Shown here: positions 53,542 through 62,605 of the stretch, one piece after another
Layout of the letters: each line of letters starts with the position of its first letter
Numbering within the stretch: position 1 is the first letter of the stretch
Source: Desulfovibrio sp. ZJ209
GTDB taxonomy: Bacteria; Desulfobacterota; Desulfovibrionia; Desulfovibrionales; Desulfovibrionaceae
DNA: 64,000 nucleotides
Direction: 5' to 3'
Assembly (NCBI RefSeq): GCF_011039135.1
Contig: NZ_JAAKEJ010000003.1
Span: 248,001-312,000, forward strand
Notes under the pieces: generated by a model
Databases searched by the model: none
The model's input: the letters and a program-made list of their open reading frames with translations, nothing else
Told to the model about the DNA's origin: nothing
Position numbers and translations under genes: made by a program

Positions 53542-55422
53542 CTATTGGAGAGGGAAGAGGGGCTGCGGGCCGGGCGCTGCATCCTCCTCGCCCTCTACCT
53601 CTTCCCCGGCGAGAGTGTCCGCCTGAGCGGGCATGGCCCGCTTGAGGGCGAGCTGCCGCTCGAGCCAGCGCAGCAGCGCGTCAAGCCCCTCGCCGTTACG
53701 CGCGGAAAGCGGTATCGCGCCGGGAAAGGCCGCCCGAAGCTCCTCCCGCGCCGGTTCCGGCAGCCTGTCCCACTTGTTGAGCGCCAGCACGCGCGGCACG
53801 GCGTGAAGCCCGAGCTCCTCAAGGATGGTCTCCACCGAGGCGATCTGCTGGAGCAGGTCAGGGTGCGAGGCGTCGGCCACATGCACGAGAAAGTCCGCGG
53901 CCGCGAGCTCCTCCAGTGTGGCGCGGAAGGCGTCCATGAGCTCGCGCGGCAGGTTGCGGATAAAGCCCACGGTGTCGGCGATGACCACCTCGCGCTCGCC
54001 GGGCACGCGCAGGCGCCGCGTGGCCGGGTCAAGGGTGGCGAAGAGCCGGTTTTCCGCCAGCACGCGGGAGCGCGTGAGCGTGTTGAGCAGGGTGGACTTG
54101 CCGGCATTGGTGTAGCCCACGAGCGCCGCCTGAGGGATGCCGCGCCGGCCGCGCCTGGCGAGCCCGCGCTGGCGGCGGAGCTTTTCCAGCTCCCGGGCAA
54201 GGCGCGTCATGCGCTCGCGCACCTTGCGGCGGTCGGTCTCAAGCCGGCTCTCGCCCGGGCCGCGCCCGCCCACGCCGCCCATGAGCCGGTCGAGCGCGCG
54301 GTTGCGCCCGGCAAGCCTGGGCAGCATATAGCGCAGCTGGGCGAGCTCGACCTGCAGGCGGCCGGCGCGCGAGGCCGCATGCTGGGCGAAAATGTCGAGG
54401 ATGAGCTGGGTGCGGTCGATGACCTTGCGCTCGGTGATGTCCGCGAGATTGTGGATCTGCGCGGGCGAGAGCTCGCCGTCGAAGACGAGGATGTCCGCGT
54501 TTTCCCTGAGCGCCATGACCTCCAGCTCGGCGAGCTTGCCCTTGCCGAGGATGGAATGCGGGTCCGGCCGGGCCACGCGCTGGATGAGGCGCCCGCACAC
54601 GGCAAGCCCGGCCGTGCGCGCGAGCTCGGCGAGCTCGGAAAGGCGCTGCTCCTGCACGGCGCGGGGCTCCGGCGCCACGGAGACGAGCAGGGCGCGCCCC
54701 GCGCAGGGGGCCCCGGCTCCCTCGCCGGCGTCCGCCCCGGCGTCAAACCCGGCGCCCGGCCCGGACGGCGGGGCCGCGGGCAGCGCCGAAAGCGCGGCCT
54801 CTATCTCCGCGGCGCGGGCGGCGAAATCCCCGGCAGTCCTGTCCCAGGGGCGGGGCTCGTCCACCTGGCAGGGGGGCGCCCCGGGCGCGGCCGCGCCCCC
54901 CGGGGCCAGCGTGGCCGCCTGCCAGCGCACGGGCTCGCCCTCCGGGTTCACGGAAAGCGCGATGACGGCGTCGAGCCTGAGGAAGAGGAGGTCCATGAGG
55001 TCCTCTTCCGTAAGGCCCTCGGGCGAGAGATGGGTGTGCAGGAGCCTCAGGCCCCGCAGGCGCGAGGCCGGGGCGCTGCGCACGGCCGCCCGGGCGGAGG
55101 GGCGCCCGGGGCGGTGGGGCCGGAGCCGGGCGCCGGGGGGCGGCGCGCTGTCCCCCTCCGGGGCGCCGGTGGCGCCGCGGCCGCGCGGGAGCTCCGGGAT
55201 GAGGATGCCGCCGGGCGTCCCCACGATGACCATGCGCACGCGGCCCTTGCGGTCGATGACGAGGCCGATTTGCCGGCCGAGCGAGCGCGAGAGCAGGGCC
55301 AGCTCCCGCGCCTGGTCGATGGTGTAGACATCCGCGGCCGGGAAGCGGCGGTTGAAGAGCCGGTTCAGGGCCGTGAGCTGGCTCGGCTTGAGCCCCTGGA
55401 GATTGCCTTCCGATTTGGGAAT
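53542..55422 (-). CDS. hflX: Ribosome-associated GTPase HflX (no canonical start codon seen)
   Basis: About 626 residues if it starts near 55422. The GTPase domain has GYTNAGKSTLLNTLTRSRVL (G1), DTVGFIRNLPRELMDAF (G3) and LALNKWDRLPE (G4). The HflX N-terminal domain has NPHSILGKGK-like PHSILGKGKLAELEVMAL and GGRGPGESRLETDRRKVRER. Coding-like sequence conserved in long HflX proteins (GNLQGLKPSQLTALNRLFNR) extends upstream of the first ATG/GTG (55239) to about 55410, yet only ATT (55422) is a near-cognate start before the stop at 55471. Low-complexity Pro/Ala inserts lie near 80-110 and 190-215. It splits stalled ribosomes by family knowledge. Confidence 0.85.
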   Translation of the reverse strand: MPKSEGNLQGLKPSQLTALNRLFNRRFPAADVYTIDQARELALLSRSLGRQIGLVIDRKGRVRMVIVGTPGGILIPELPRGRGATGAPEGDSAPPPGARLRPHRPGRPSARAAVRSAPASRLRGLRLLHTHLSPEGLTEEDLMDLLFLRLDAVIALSVNPEGEPVRWQAATLAPGGAAAPGAPPCQVDEPRPWDRTAGDFAARAAEIEAALSALPAAPPSGPGAGFDAGADAGEGAGAPCAGRALLVSVAPEPRAVQEQRLSELAELARTAGLAVCGRLIQRVARPDPHSILGKGKLAELEVMALRENADILVFDGELSPAQIHNLADITERKVIDRTQLILDIFAQHAASRAGRLQVELAQLRYMLPRLAGRNRALDRLMGGVGGRGPGESRLETDRRKVRERMTRLARELEKLRRQRGLARRGRRGIPQAALVGYTNAGKSTLLNTLTRSRVLAENRLFATLDPATRRLRVPGEREVVIADTVGFIRNLPRELMDAFRATLEELAAADFLVHVADASHPDLLQQIASVETILEELGLHAVPRVLALNKWDRLPEPAREELRAAFPGAIPLSARNGEGLDALLRWLERQLALKRAMPAQADTLAGEEVEGEEDAAPGPQPLFPLQ

Positions 55423-55433
55423 GACAGCCCCCG

Positions 55434-56030
<597 letters not shown>

Positions 56031-56193
56031 ATGCGCTCCCTCCATAAATGACGGCGTGAAAGAAGGGCCAGTGCGCCCGGGCGGGCGCCGTGTTTTATTA
56101 GCGCAAAAGCGGGGGCGCCGCAACGGCGCAGGCCCGCTTGGCGCCGCTTGCACTCGCGCCCCGCCTGCGGCTATGCTGGGTTGGGGAGGCGCC

Positions 56194-57009
56194 ATGCTTG
56201 TCAAGCTTGTTTCCTGGAATGTGAACGGCGTGCGCGCGGTCTCGGCCAAGCCGGACTGGCGCTGGTTCAGCGAAACGGACGCGCAGGTGGTGGGCCTGCA
56301 GGAGACCAAGGCGAGCCCCGAGCAGGTGCCGGAGCCCGTGCGCGACCCCGAGGGCTGGCGGGCCTGGTGGGACCCGTGCACCGTGCGCAAGGGCTATTCG
56401 GGCGTGGCGGTCTTCAGCCGCATCGAGCCGCTCAAGGTGGAATACGAGCTCCCCGACCCCGCCTGGCAGGGCGAGGGGCGCCTGCTGCACCTCGAATTTC
56501 CGTGGTTCCACTATTTCAACGGCTATTTCCCCAACGGCGGCGCCGAGGAGCTGGACGCGGACGGCCGCCCCACGGGCGGCTTCAAGCGGCTCGGCTACAA
56601 GATGGGCTTTTTCGAGGCCTTCGTGGACTATGCCCAGAAGTGCCGCCAAACCAAGCCCGTGGTGGTCTGCGGGGATTTCAACATCGCCTGCGAGCCCATC
56701 GACCTCGCCCGGCCCAAGGACAATGAGAAGACCACGGGCTTCCTGCCCGTGGAGCGCGACTTCATGAAGCGCTTCAAGACACTGGGCTATGTGGACACCT
56801 TCCGCCACGTCCACGGAGACGTGCCGGAGAAGTATACATGGTGGTCGTACAAGGCCAGGGCGCGGCCGCGCAACGTGGGCTGGCGGCTCGACTATTTCTT
56901 CGTGTCCGGGGAGCTGGCCCCGGCCATCGTGGACGCGTGGATAGAAAGCGACGTGTACGGCTCGGACCATTGCCCGGTGGGCGTGGCCCTGCGCGTGGGG
57001 GAGGACTGA
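56194..57009 (+). CDS. xth: Exodeoxyribonuclease III / AP endonuclease
   Basis: 271 residues, Mg-dependent base-excision repair nuclease. LVSWNVNGVRAV carries the first metal-site Asn, GLQETKASPEQV the Glu, VVCGDFNIACEPIDLARPK the Asp-Asn pair, and YGSDHCPVGVAL the final Asp-His. WRLDYFFVS is also conserved. GGGGAGG lies before the ATG at 56194. It is divergent from purH, and repeat copy F follows it. Confidence 0.96.
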   Translation: MLVKLVSWNVNGVRAVSAKPDWRWFSETDAQVVGLQETKASPEQVPEPVRDPEGWRAWWDPCTVRKGYSGVAVFSRIEPLKVEYELPDPAWQGEGRLLHLEFPWFHYFNGYFPNGGAEELDADGRPTGGFKRLGYKMGFFEAFVDYAQKCRQTKPVVVCGDFNIACEPIDLARPKDNEKTTGFLPVERDFMKRFKTLGYVDTFRHVHGDVPEKYTWWSYKARARPRNVGWRLDYFFVSGELAPAIVDAWIESDVYGSDHCPVGVALRVGED

Positions 57010-57063
57010 GCGCGGGAAGCGTTTGCTTTTGCGTTTGTGCTGCGTCCGCGCGGCATCTGTAAC

Positions 57064-57430
57064 GCCGAAATTATCCGTCAAAAACAGCCTTGCTCCAGCC
57101 GTTGCGACGCAGGAAGCTACGGATGGAGACAGCAGTTAGGTAACGCGGCAATCATTCAACGAAACCGCTGTCGCCATCCGTATGGCTCGCAAGCTCGCCG
57201 ACGGCTGGCGCAAGGCTCGTGGCCTCGCCAACGGCTAGCGCAATTTTTATCTTCCTTGCAAGCACTGAAAAATCTTATTTTTTAGGATTCTTCCGGCACC
57301 ATCGCTGCTGTCGATGCCCGTGGGGCTCGCTTTGCTCGCCAACGGGCACGGCGCTTCGCGCCGCCATCCGTTCGCAGCACCCGTCTTCCGCTTCGCTCCA
57401 GACGGAAGGCGGAAGGGCCGTCAACCGTGG
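57064..57430 (-). repeat. Intergenic modular repeat, copy F (deleted core plus extra module)
   Basis: Contains the 120-bp module (57092-57211) and then a second partial right arm ending AACGGCTAGCG. The left half of the core hairpin is deleted, but AATTTTTATCTTCCTTGC and the A/T block remain. A further palindromic insert of about 75 bp (57302-57376; TGCCCGT...ACGGGCA, GGCGCttcGCGCC) splits GGCACCAGCACCC. The terminal hairpin is intact at 57380-57404. It lies between the convergent genes xth and purE, the only copy not upstream of a gene start. Confidence 0.9.
57092..57211 (-). repeat. 120-bp palindrome-rich module, instance in copy F
   Basis: Next to CCTT (57088-57091). 120 bp to the ACGGCTGGCGC end. 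The TACGGATGGAGACAGCAG arm faces CCGCTGTCGCCATCCGTA. It is followed by a 30-bp partial repeat of its own right end. Confidence 0.82.
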
Positions 57431-57459
57431 AACCAAACGTATGGACAAAAGTGCCCGGG

Positions 57460-57963
57460 CTAGCCGCCCGCGTACTTGCGCCGCAGCTCGTCCCCGGCTT
57501 TCGTCACGGCCTCGCGCATCTTCCTGCGGGCCTCGGCAAGGCGCCCGGCGAGCGCCGCGTCCGTGAGCGCGAGGATCTGCGCGGCGAGCCACGCGGCGTT
57601 GCGCGCGCCGGCCTTGTCGAGGGCCACGGTCGCCACCGGAAAGCCGGGCGGCATCTGCACGGTGGAGAGCAGGGCGTCCATGCCGCCGAGCGAGGAACCG
57701 CTCACCGGGATGCCGATGACCGGCTTCAGGGTGCGCGCGGCCACGGCCCCGGCGAGATGCGCGGCCATGCCCGCCGCGCAGATGAAGACGGCCGCGCCGG
57801 CCGCTTCCTCACTGGCCACGATGGCTTCGGTGCGCTCGGGCGTGCGGTGCGCCGAGCTCACGGTCAGCACGAAGGGCACGCCGAGCTCGCGCAGCACGTC
57901 CGCGCAGGGCGCGATGGTTGGCTCGTCCGACTGCGAGCCCATGAGGATGACCACATGCGCCAT
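57460..57963 (-). CDS. purE: Phosphoribosylaminoimidazole carboxylase catalytic subunit PurE
   Basis: 167 residues. [36 protein letters not shown] and [20 protein letters not shown] are the PurE signatures; [20 protein letters not shown] matches the class that binds (N5-carboxy)aminoimidazole ribonucleotide. The gene lies 29 nt after purD on the same strand and is probably cotranscribed. Without an adjacent purK it cannot be said whether it uses N5-CAIR or carboxylates AIR directly. GGGAGGGAG precedes the ATG. Confidence 0.95.
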   Translation of the reverse strand: MAHVVILMGSQSDEPTIAPCADVLRELGVPFVLTVSSAHRTPERTEAIVASEEAAGAAVFICAAGMAAHLAGAVAARTLKPVIGIPVSGSSLGGMDALLSTVQMPPGFPVATVALDKAGARNAAWLAAQILALTDAALAGRLAEARRKMREAVTKAGDELRRKYAGG

Positions 57964-57992
57964 GGGCGCTCCCTCCCGTGTTTTCCGGCGTT

Positions 57993-59276
57993 TCAGTTCT
58001 TCGCGGCGAGGCGCCTGAGGCCCTTGGCGCCGATGTCGCGGCGGTAAAAGCTCCCGGGCATGGTGATTTTCTCTACCGCCGCATAGGCTTTCGCCTGCGC
58101 GTCGGCGAGGTCGTCGCCGAGCGCGGTCACGCAGAGCACCCGGCCCCCGGCGGAGACGGTCTTGCCGCCTTCCGTGCGCGTGCCGCTGTGGAAGACCTTG
58201 ACCCCGGGTAGCGCATCGGCCTCGGAAAGCCCCTCGAGGGGCATGCCCTTCTCGTAGCTCCCGGGATAGCCCTTGGCGGCGAGCACCACGCCGAGCGCGG
58301 TCCTGTCGCTCCAGGAGAGGGCGCCCGGGTCGAGCTTCCCCCGCACGCAGTCCAGCATGAGCGCCGCGAGGTCGCCCTCAAGGCGCATGAGCAGGGGCTG
58401 GCACTCCGGGTCGCCGAAGCGCACATTGTATTCCAGCACCTTGGGCCCGTCGGGCGTCATCATCAGGCCCGCGTAGAGCACGCCGCGGAAGGGATGGCCG
58501 CGCCGCGCGAGCTCGCGGAGCACCGGGCGCACGGCGATGTCGGCCAGCTCCTCCAGCTTTTCGTCCGGGAGCACCGGGGCCGGGCTGTAGGCGCCCATGC
58601 CGCCGGTATTGGGGCCCTCGTCGTTGTCCCGCGCGGCCTTGTGGTCCTGCGCCGAGGGCAGGGGCACCGCGCGCTCGCCGTCGCAGAGGCAGAGCAGGGA
58701 GACCTCCTCGCCATCCAGCCGCTCCTCGAGCAGGACGCGCGCGCCGGCGGCGCCGAAGGCCTTGTCCTTGAGCATGGAATCCACCGCCTCAAGGGCTTCT
58801 TCGGTCGTGCGCGCCACCACCACGCCCTTGCCCGCGGCGAGGCCGTCGGCCTTGATGACCGGCGGGACTTTGCTCTTGCGGATATGCTCCCGCGCGGCTT
58901 CGGCGTCGGTGAACACCGCGCAGGCCGCCGTGGGCACCCCGGCCGCCGCCATGACCTCCTTGGCGAAGCTCTTGCTGCCTTCCATCCGCGCGCAATAGGC
59001 GTCCGGGCCGAAGCAGGGAATGCCGGCCTCGGTGAGCCTGTCGGCGATGCCCAGGGTGAGCGGCAGCTCCGGCCCGGGCACCACGAGGTCGATATGCTCG
59101 CGCCGGCAAAAGTCCACGATGCCGTCGAGGTCGTCCACGGCAAGGGCGACGTTGCGCACCTTGCCCTCCCCGGTGCCGCCGTTGCCCGGCGCCACGAAGA
59201 CGGCTTCGGCCGCCTGGCCGAGCTTCCAGGCGAGCGCGTGCTCGCGGCCTCCTGAACCGATGACGAGAATGCGCAC
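57993..59276 (-). CDS. purD: Phosphoribosylamine-glycine ligase
   Basis: 427 residues, ATP-grasp enzyme forming glycinamide ribonucleotide. It starts at a GTG (59276) with AAGGAGG four bases upstream: MRILVIGSGGREHALAWKLG. VVPGPELPLTLGIADRL, PPVIKADGLAAGKGVVVA and PNTGGMGAYSPAPVL are family motifs, and VLEYNVRFGDPECQPLLMRL is the metal-site block. It is followed by purE and preceded by the VCBS-repeat gene (43 nt). Confidence 0.97.
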   Translation of the reverse strand: MRILVIGSGGREHALAWKLGQAAEAVFVAPGNGGTGEGKVRNVALAVDDLDGIVDFCRREHIDLVVPGPELPLTLGIADRLTEAGIPCFGPDAYCARMEGSKSFAKEVMAAAGVPTAACAVFTDAEAAREHIRKSKVPPVIKADGLAAGKGVVVARTTEEALEAVDSMLKDKAFGAAGARVLLEERLDGEEVSLLCLCDGERAVPLPSAQDHKAARDNDEGPNTGGMGAYSPAPVLPDEKLEELADIAVRPVLRELARRGHPFRGVLYAGLMMTPDGPKVLEYNVRFGDPECQPLLMRLEGDLAALMLDCVRGKLDPGALSWSDRTALGVVLAAKGYPGSYEKGMPLEGLSEADALPGVKVFHSGTRTEGGKTVSAGGRVLCVTALGDDLADAQAKAYAAVEKITMPGSFYRRDIGAKGLRRLAAKN

Positions 59277-59319
59277 GCTGCCTCCTTGCGTCCCTGCCTG
59301 TCCGATCTGGCAGTCCGGC

Positions 59320-61026
59320 CTAGCGGTTGGGGTTGACCTCAAAGTCGCTCATGTCCGCCGGCGCATTGGGGTCCATCTGCGAAACGTCGAGCGGATAGGC
59401 GAGGATCATGGACTGCCGGCTCCCGATGCCGAGCTCGGGCGAGGTGTTGACGCCGACCACGAGGTCGACGATGCCGTCATTGGTCACGTCGGCGAGGTCG
59501 ATCTCGGCCACGGAGCCCTTGATGCGCCGGGTCTTCCACTTGAGGGCCAGGCCCACGCCGTCCCAGTAGAGGGCGTGGATCTCGCCCTGCGGGAAGAAGC
59601 GGTAGCGGTCAAAGAACTGCGAGGCCGTGGAGATGGGCTTGTTGAGCATGAGCACATGCTCGCCCGTGCGGCCGAGGTCGGCGGCGATCATGCGCATGGG
59701 CGCATAAATCTTGCCCGGGAGCTGGCCTGTCTTGTCGATGCCGAGGCCGGGCATGGTCTTGTAAAAATCCATGCCCGTGGCCGAGCCGGAAAAGCGCTCC
59801 ATGGTGGTGTGCACCGGCGTTGAGCCGTTGGCCTGGAAGAGCTTGACGCGCTCGTCGTCGGTGAGCATGGCGAGCATGTCGCTGGAATTGTCCTTGCCGG
59901 CCGGTATCCAGGCCACGTTGAACACCGTGGCCCCGGTGGGCAGGCTCAGGCGCGCGCCGAGGGCGTACTTGTTGCCCTGCTTGACGAGCAGGTGCACGCC
60001 GGGCGCGAAGAGCTTGATGCTGTCGAAGCCCTGGCCCACCAGGGTGGGCGTGAAGTTGGGCGGCGTGCGCAGGACGCTGGCGAAATAGGGGATGCGCTCG
60101 GCGCACTGGGTGAGCTTGTTGCCCTTGAAGGAGAAGAAATAGGAATAGGGCCGGTTGCTCTCTTCCTCAAAGGTGGCGATGACGAGGTCGGAGGCGCCGT
60201 CGCGGTTGAGGTCCATGGCGCGCATGGAGAAATTCAGGTTGGATGCCGAGACCGTGGTCGTGCCGAGCTGCTTGAGCCGGCCCCCTTCCTCCCAGAGGTA
60301 GATGGTGAGGGTGTGGTCGCCCAGAAAGGCGATCTCGTTCTTGCCGTCGCCGTTGAAGTCGGCCACGGCCATGTCCACCATGTTTTCCTTGATGCGCTGG
60401 CTGCGCAGGCGCGAGCCGTCCGCGGCGCCGGCGCCCTGGTAGCGGAACTGCGGGTTGAGGTAGGTCTGCTGCTGTCCGGTCTCGTTGACGATGATCTCGC
60501 CGCCGGCCGCGCGGGCGCCCGCGGGCGCCGTCTGGCCGGGCTGGCGCGTCATGAAGGCGGGCCTGGCGGCCACGGTCACGCCCATCACCTCGGAGCCGAG
60601 CGCCGCGCTCACGTTCTGCACCGCGCCGGTGAGCCCGCTCACCGGGGCCTCCACCGTGCGGCTCCACGTCTTGCCGGCCTTGTCCACGCAGTTGACCTCG
60701 ATGGCGCAGTCATTGCCCATGACGTTGACCGTGCCGAAGACGGCGTAATCCGCCCCGGAAGAGGCCAGCGCCTTGCGCGCCTCGGCCGCCGAAAGGGCCT
60801 TGCCCTGGAGGCTCTTGCCCTCGAGCACGCCAGGCCGGTTGAGCTTGCCCTGGATGGTGCCGGGCACCGCCTTGGCGAGATAGCTGTAGCTTTGCGGCGC
60901 GTTGACCGTGAAGGGCGCGATGACAAAGGATTTTTGCGAGGGCTGGGCGGCATGCGCGATCACCCCCAGGCAGAGGACGGCCATGGCGAGCGAAAGCGCG
61001 AGCAAAAGGCGCGGGGCAGGTTTCAT
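59320..61026 (-). CDS. Exported VCBS/FG-GAP-repeat protein with TolB-N-like domain
   Basis: 568 residues with a signal peptide (RLLLALSLAMAVLCLGVIAH) cleaved near residue 27. Residues 30-150 look like the TolB-N/FlgO-type domain (FVIAPFTVNAPQSYSYLAKA, SGADYAVFGTVNVMGND). The rest contains FG-GAP/VCBS calcium-binding blades: VADFNGDGKNEIAFLGDHTL, MDLNRDGASDLVIATF and ADVTNDGIVDLVVGVNTS. A beta-propeller in the periplasm or envelope is expected. AAGGAGT precedes the ATG. It is upstream of purD on the same strand; no functional link to purines is evident. Exact role unknown. Confidence 0.8.
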   Translation of the reverse strand: MKPAPRLLLALSLAMAVLCLGVIAHAAQPSQKSFVIAPFTVNAPQSYSYLAKAVPGTIQGKLNRPGVLEGKSLQGKALSAAEARKALASSGADYAVFGTVNVMGNDCAIEVNCVDKAGKTWSRTVEAPVSGLTGAVQNVSAALGSEVMGVTVAARPAFMTRQPGQTAPAGARAAGGEIIVNETGQQQTYLNPQFRYQGAGAADGSRLRSQRIKENMVDMAVADFNGDGKNEIAFLGDHTLTIYLWEEGGRLKQLGTTTVSASNLNFSMRAMDLNRDGASDLVIATFEEESNRPYSYFFSFKGNKLTQCAERIPYFASVLRTPPNFTPTLVGQGFDSIKLFAPGVHLLVKQGNKYALGARLSLPTGATVFNVAWIPAGKDNSSDMLAMLTDDERVKLFQANGSTPVHTTMERFSGSATGMDFYKTMPGLGIDKTGQLPGKIYAPMRMIAADLGRTGEHVLMLNKPISTASQFFDRYRFFPQGEIHALYWDGVGLALKWKTRRIKGSVAEIDLADVTNDGIVDLVVGVNTSPELGIGSRQSMILAYPLDVSQMDPNAPADMSDFEVNPNR

Positions 61027-61248
61027 CCCGGGACTCCTTGGGTTTTGGGCGCGAGGTCGCGCCGGGCGCACTATAGCCGTTCCCGGCCCGTGGCGCAACC
61101 GTGGCGCGCGTGCGCGGGGGCCCGGGGGGCCGGCCCTCCCGGATGGCCTGCGGCGCCCCTCGCGCCCCTCGCGCACCGGGGCGGCCGCGCCATTGTCTCC
61201 GGGGCGGCCTTCTGCTATGGTCGCGGCGCTGGGCGGGGAGGCCGGCCT

Positions 61249-61737
61249 ATGGGACAGGACATCTTCGATCTCGTCATCATCCTCACCCTTGTCTTTTTCA
61301 CCCTGCGCGGCGCGCGCGTGGGCCTGGTGGGCGAGGTGGCGGGCGTGGTCTCGCTTTTGGGCGGCTTCTGGGGCGCCCGGGCCTTTCACGGGCTCGTGTC
61401 GCCGCACCTGACCTTTATTTCCGGCGAGGGCTGGCGCACGTTCGCGGCCTGGGGGCTCGTGTTCGCGGGCATCATGCTGGCCGTGGGCCTCATTGCGCGG
61501 CTCGTGAAGAAGCTGGTGGCCTTTTCCTTCGCCTCCTGGGCGGACAGGCTCGCCGGCGGCGTCTTCGGGCTAGCCAAGGGCGTGCTCATCTGGGCGCTCG
61601 TGCTCATCGTGGCGGAAAAACTGTTCCAGAACGACGCCTTCATGCGCGATTCGCGCGTCATGCCCTATTTTCACGCCCTGGTGGGGCAGCTTCGGGAATG
61701 GCTGCCGCAGGACATCGCGGCGAAGCTCGGCCTCTGA
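61249..61737 (+). CDS. cvpA: CvpA family membrane protein
   Basis: 162 residues with four hydrophobic segments (DLVIILTLVFFTLRGARVGL at the start, VFAGIMLAVGLIARLVKKLV, GVFGLAKGVLIWALVLIVAE). The RGARVGLVGEV stretch and SWADRLAGGVFGLAKG are CvpA-typical. The family is linked to colicin V production and envelope integrity. GGGGAGG lies before the ATG at 61249. It is the first gene of a rightward group with mazG and a lipoprotein. Confidence 0.9.
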   Translation: MGQDIFDLVIILTLVFFTLRGARVGLVGEVAGVVSLLGGFWGARAFHGLVSPHLTFISGEGWRTFAAWGLVFAGIMLAVGLIARLVKKLVAFSFASWADRLAGGVFGLAKGVLIWALVLIVAEKLFQNDAFMRDSRVMPYFHALVGQLREWLPQDIAAKLGL

Positions 61738-61757
61738 CACGGCCTGGGAGGGATCTC

Positions 61758-62603
61758 ATGAAAGATGACCGCAGCTCGTGCGCCCTTGCCGCCCTCGGTG
61801 AGGTGATAGGCCGGCTCACCGCGCCGGACGGCTGCCCCTGGGACAGGGCGCAGACGCCGGAGAGCATGGCCGAATATATCATTGAAGAAAGCCACGAGCT
61901 GGCGGCGGCGCTGCGCGCGGGCGACGCGGCCGCCGTGCGCGAGGAGCTGGGCGACGTGGCCTTTCTCCTGCTGTTCGTGGCCGGCATGTACGAGAAGCGC
62001 GGGGAATTCACCCTTGCCGACGCGCTCACCGAGAACCGCGCCAAGATGGTGCGCCGCCACCCGCATGTCTTCGCCGGCGAGACCTTCCCCGACCTCGACG
62101 CCCAGCTCGCCCGCTGGGAGGCCATCAAGCGCGCCGAGCACGAGGCCGCGGGCGCGCCGCAGGGCCTGTTCGCAAGCCTCCCCGCGAGCCTGCCGCCGCT
62201 CACCAAGGCCTACCGCATCCACTCCAAGGCCGCGCGCGTGGGCTTCACCTGGCCCACCGACGAGGAGGTGGAGCAGCAGGTGGAGGCCGAATGGCTCGAA
62301 TGGCTGGATGTCTCGGCCGGCGACGACAACGCGGCCCAGAAGCACGAGCTCGGCGACCTCATCTTTTCCCTCGTGGAGCTCGGGCGGCGCAAGGGCATCA
62401 AGGCCAATGACGCGCTGGACGCCGCCGACAACCGCTTTTTGCGGCGCTTTGCCCGCATGGAGGAGCTGGCGCGCGAGCGCGGCCTCGACTTCGCGGCCCT
62501 TTCGCTGGACGAAAAGGACGAGCTCTGGAACGAGGCAAAGGCGGAGGAGGGCGCCCCCGCCGGAGGAGCCTGCGCCGCCGGCACGCCCGGGGCGGAGGCC
62601 TAG
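61758..62603 (+). CDS. mazG: Nucleoside triphosphate pyrophosphohydrolase
   Basis: 281 residues with two MazG domains. APDGCPWDRAQTPESMAEYI and EESHELAAALRAGD, then REELGDVAFLLLF, supply the EExxH and ExxD metal-binding motifs of the first. The second has DNAAQKHELGDLIFSLVELG. It hydrolyses (d)NTPs to the monophosphates and limits abnormal nucleotides. GGGAGGGATCTC precedes the ATG at 61758, 20 nt after cvpA. Confidence 0.95.
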   Translation: MKDDRSSCALAALGEVIGRLTAPDGCPWDRAQTPESMAEYIIEESHELAAALRAGDAAAVREELGDVAFLLLFVAGMYEKRGEFTLADALTENRAKMVRRHPHVFAGETFPDLDAQLARWEAIKRAEHEAAGAPQGLFASLPASLPPLTKAYRIHSKAARVGFTWPTDEEVEQQVEAEWLEWLDVSAGDDNAAQKHELGDLIFSLVELGRRKGIKANDALDAADNRFLRRFARMEELARERGLDFAALSLDEKDELWNEAKAEEGAPAGGACAAGTPGAEA

Positions 62604-62605
62604 CC

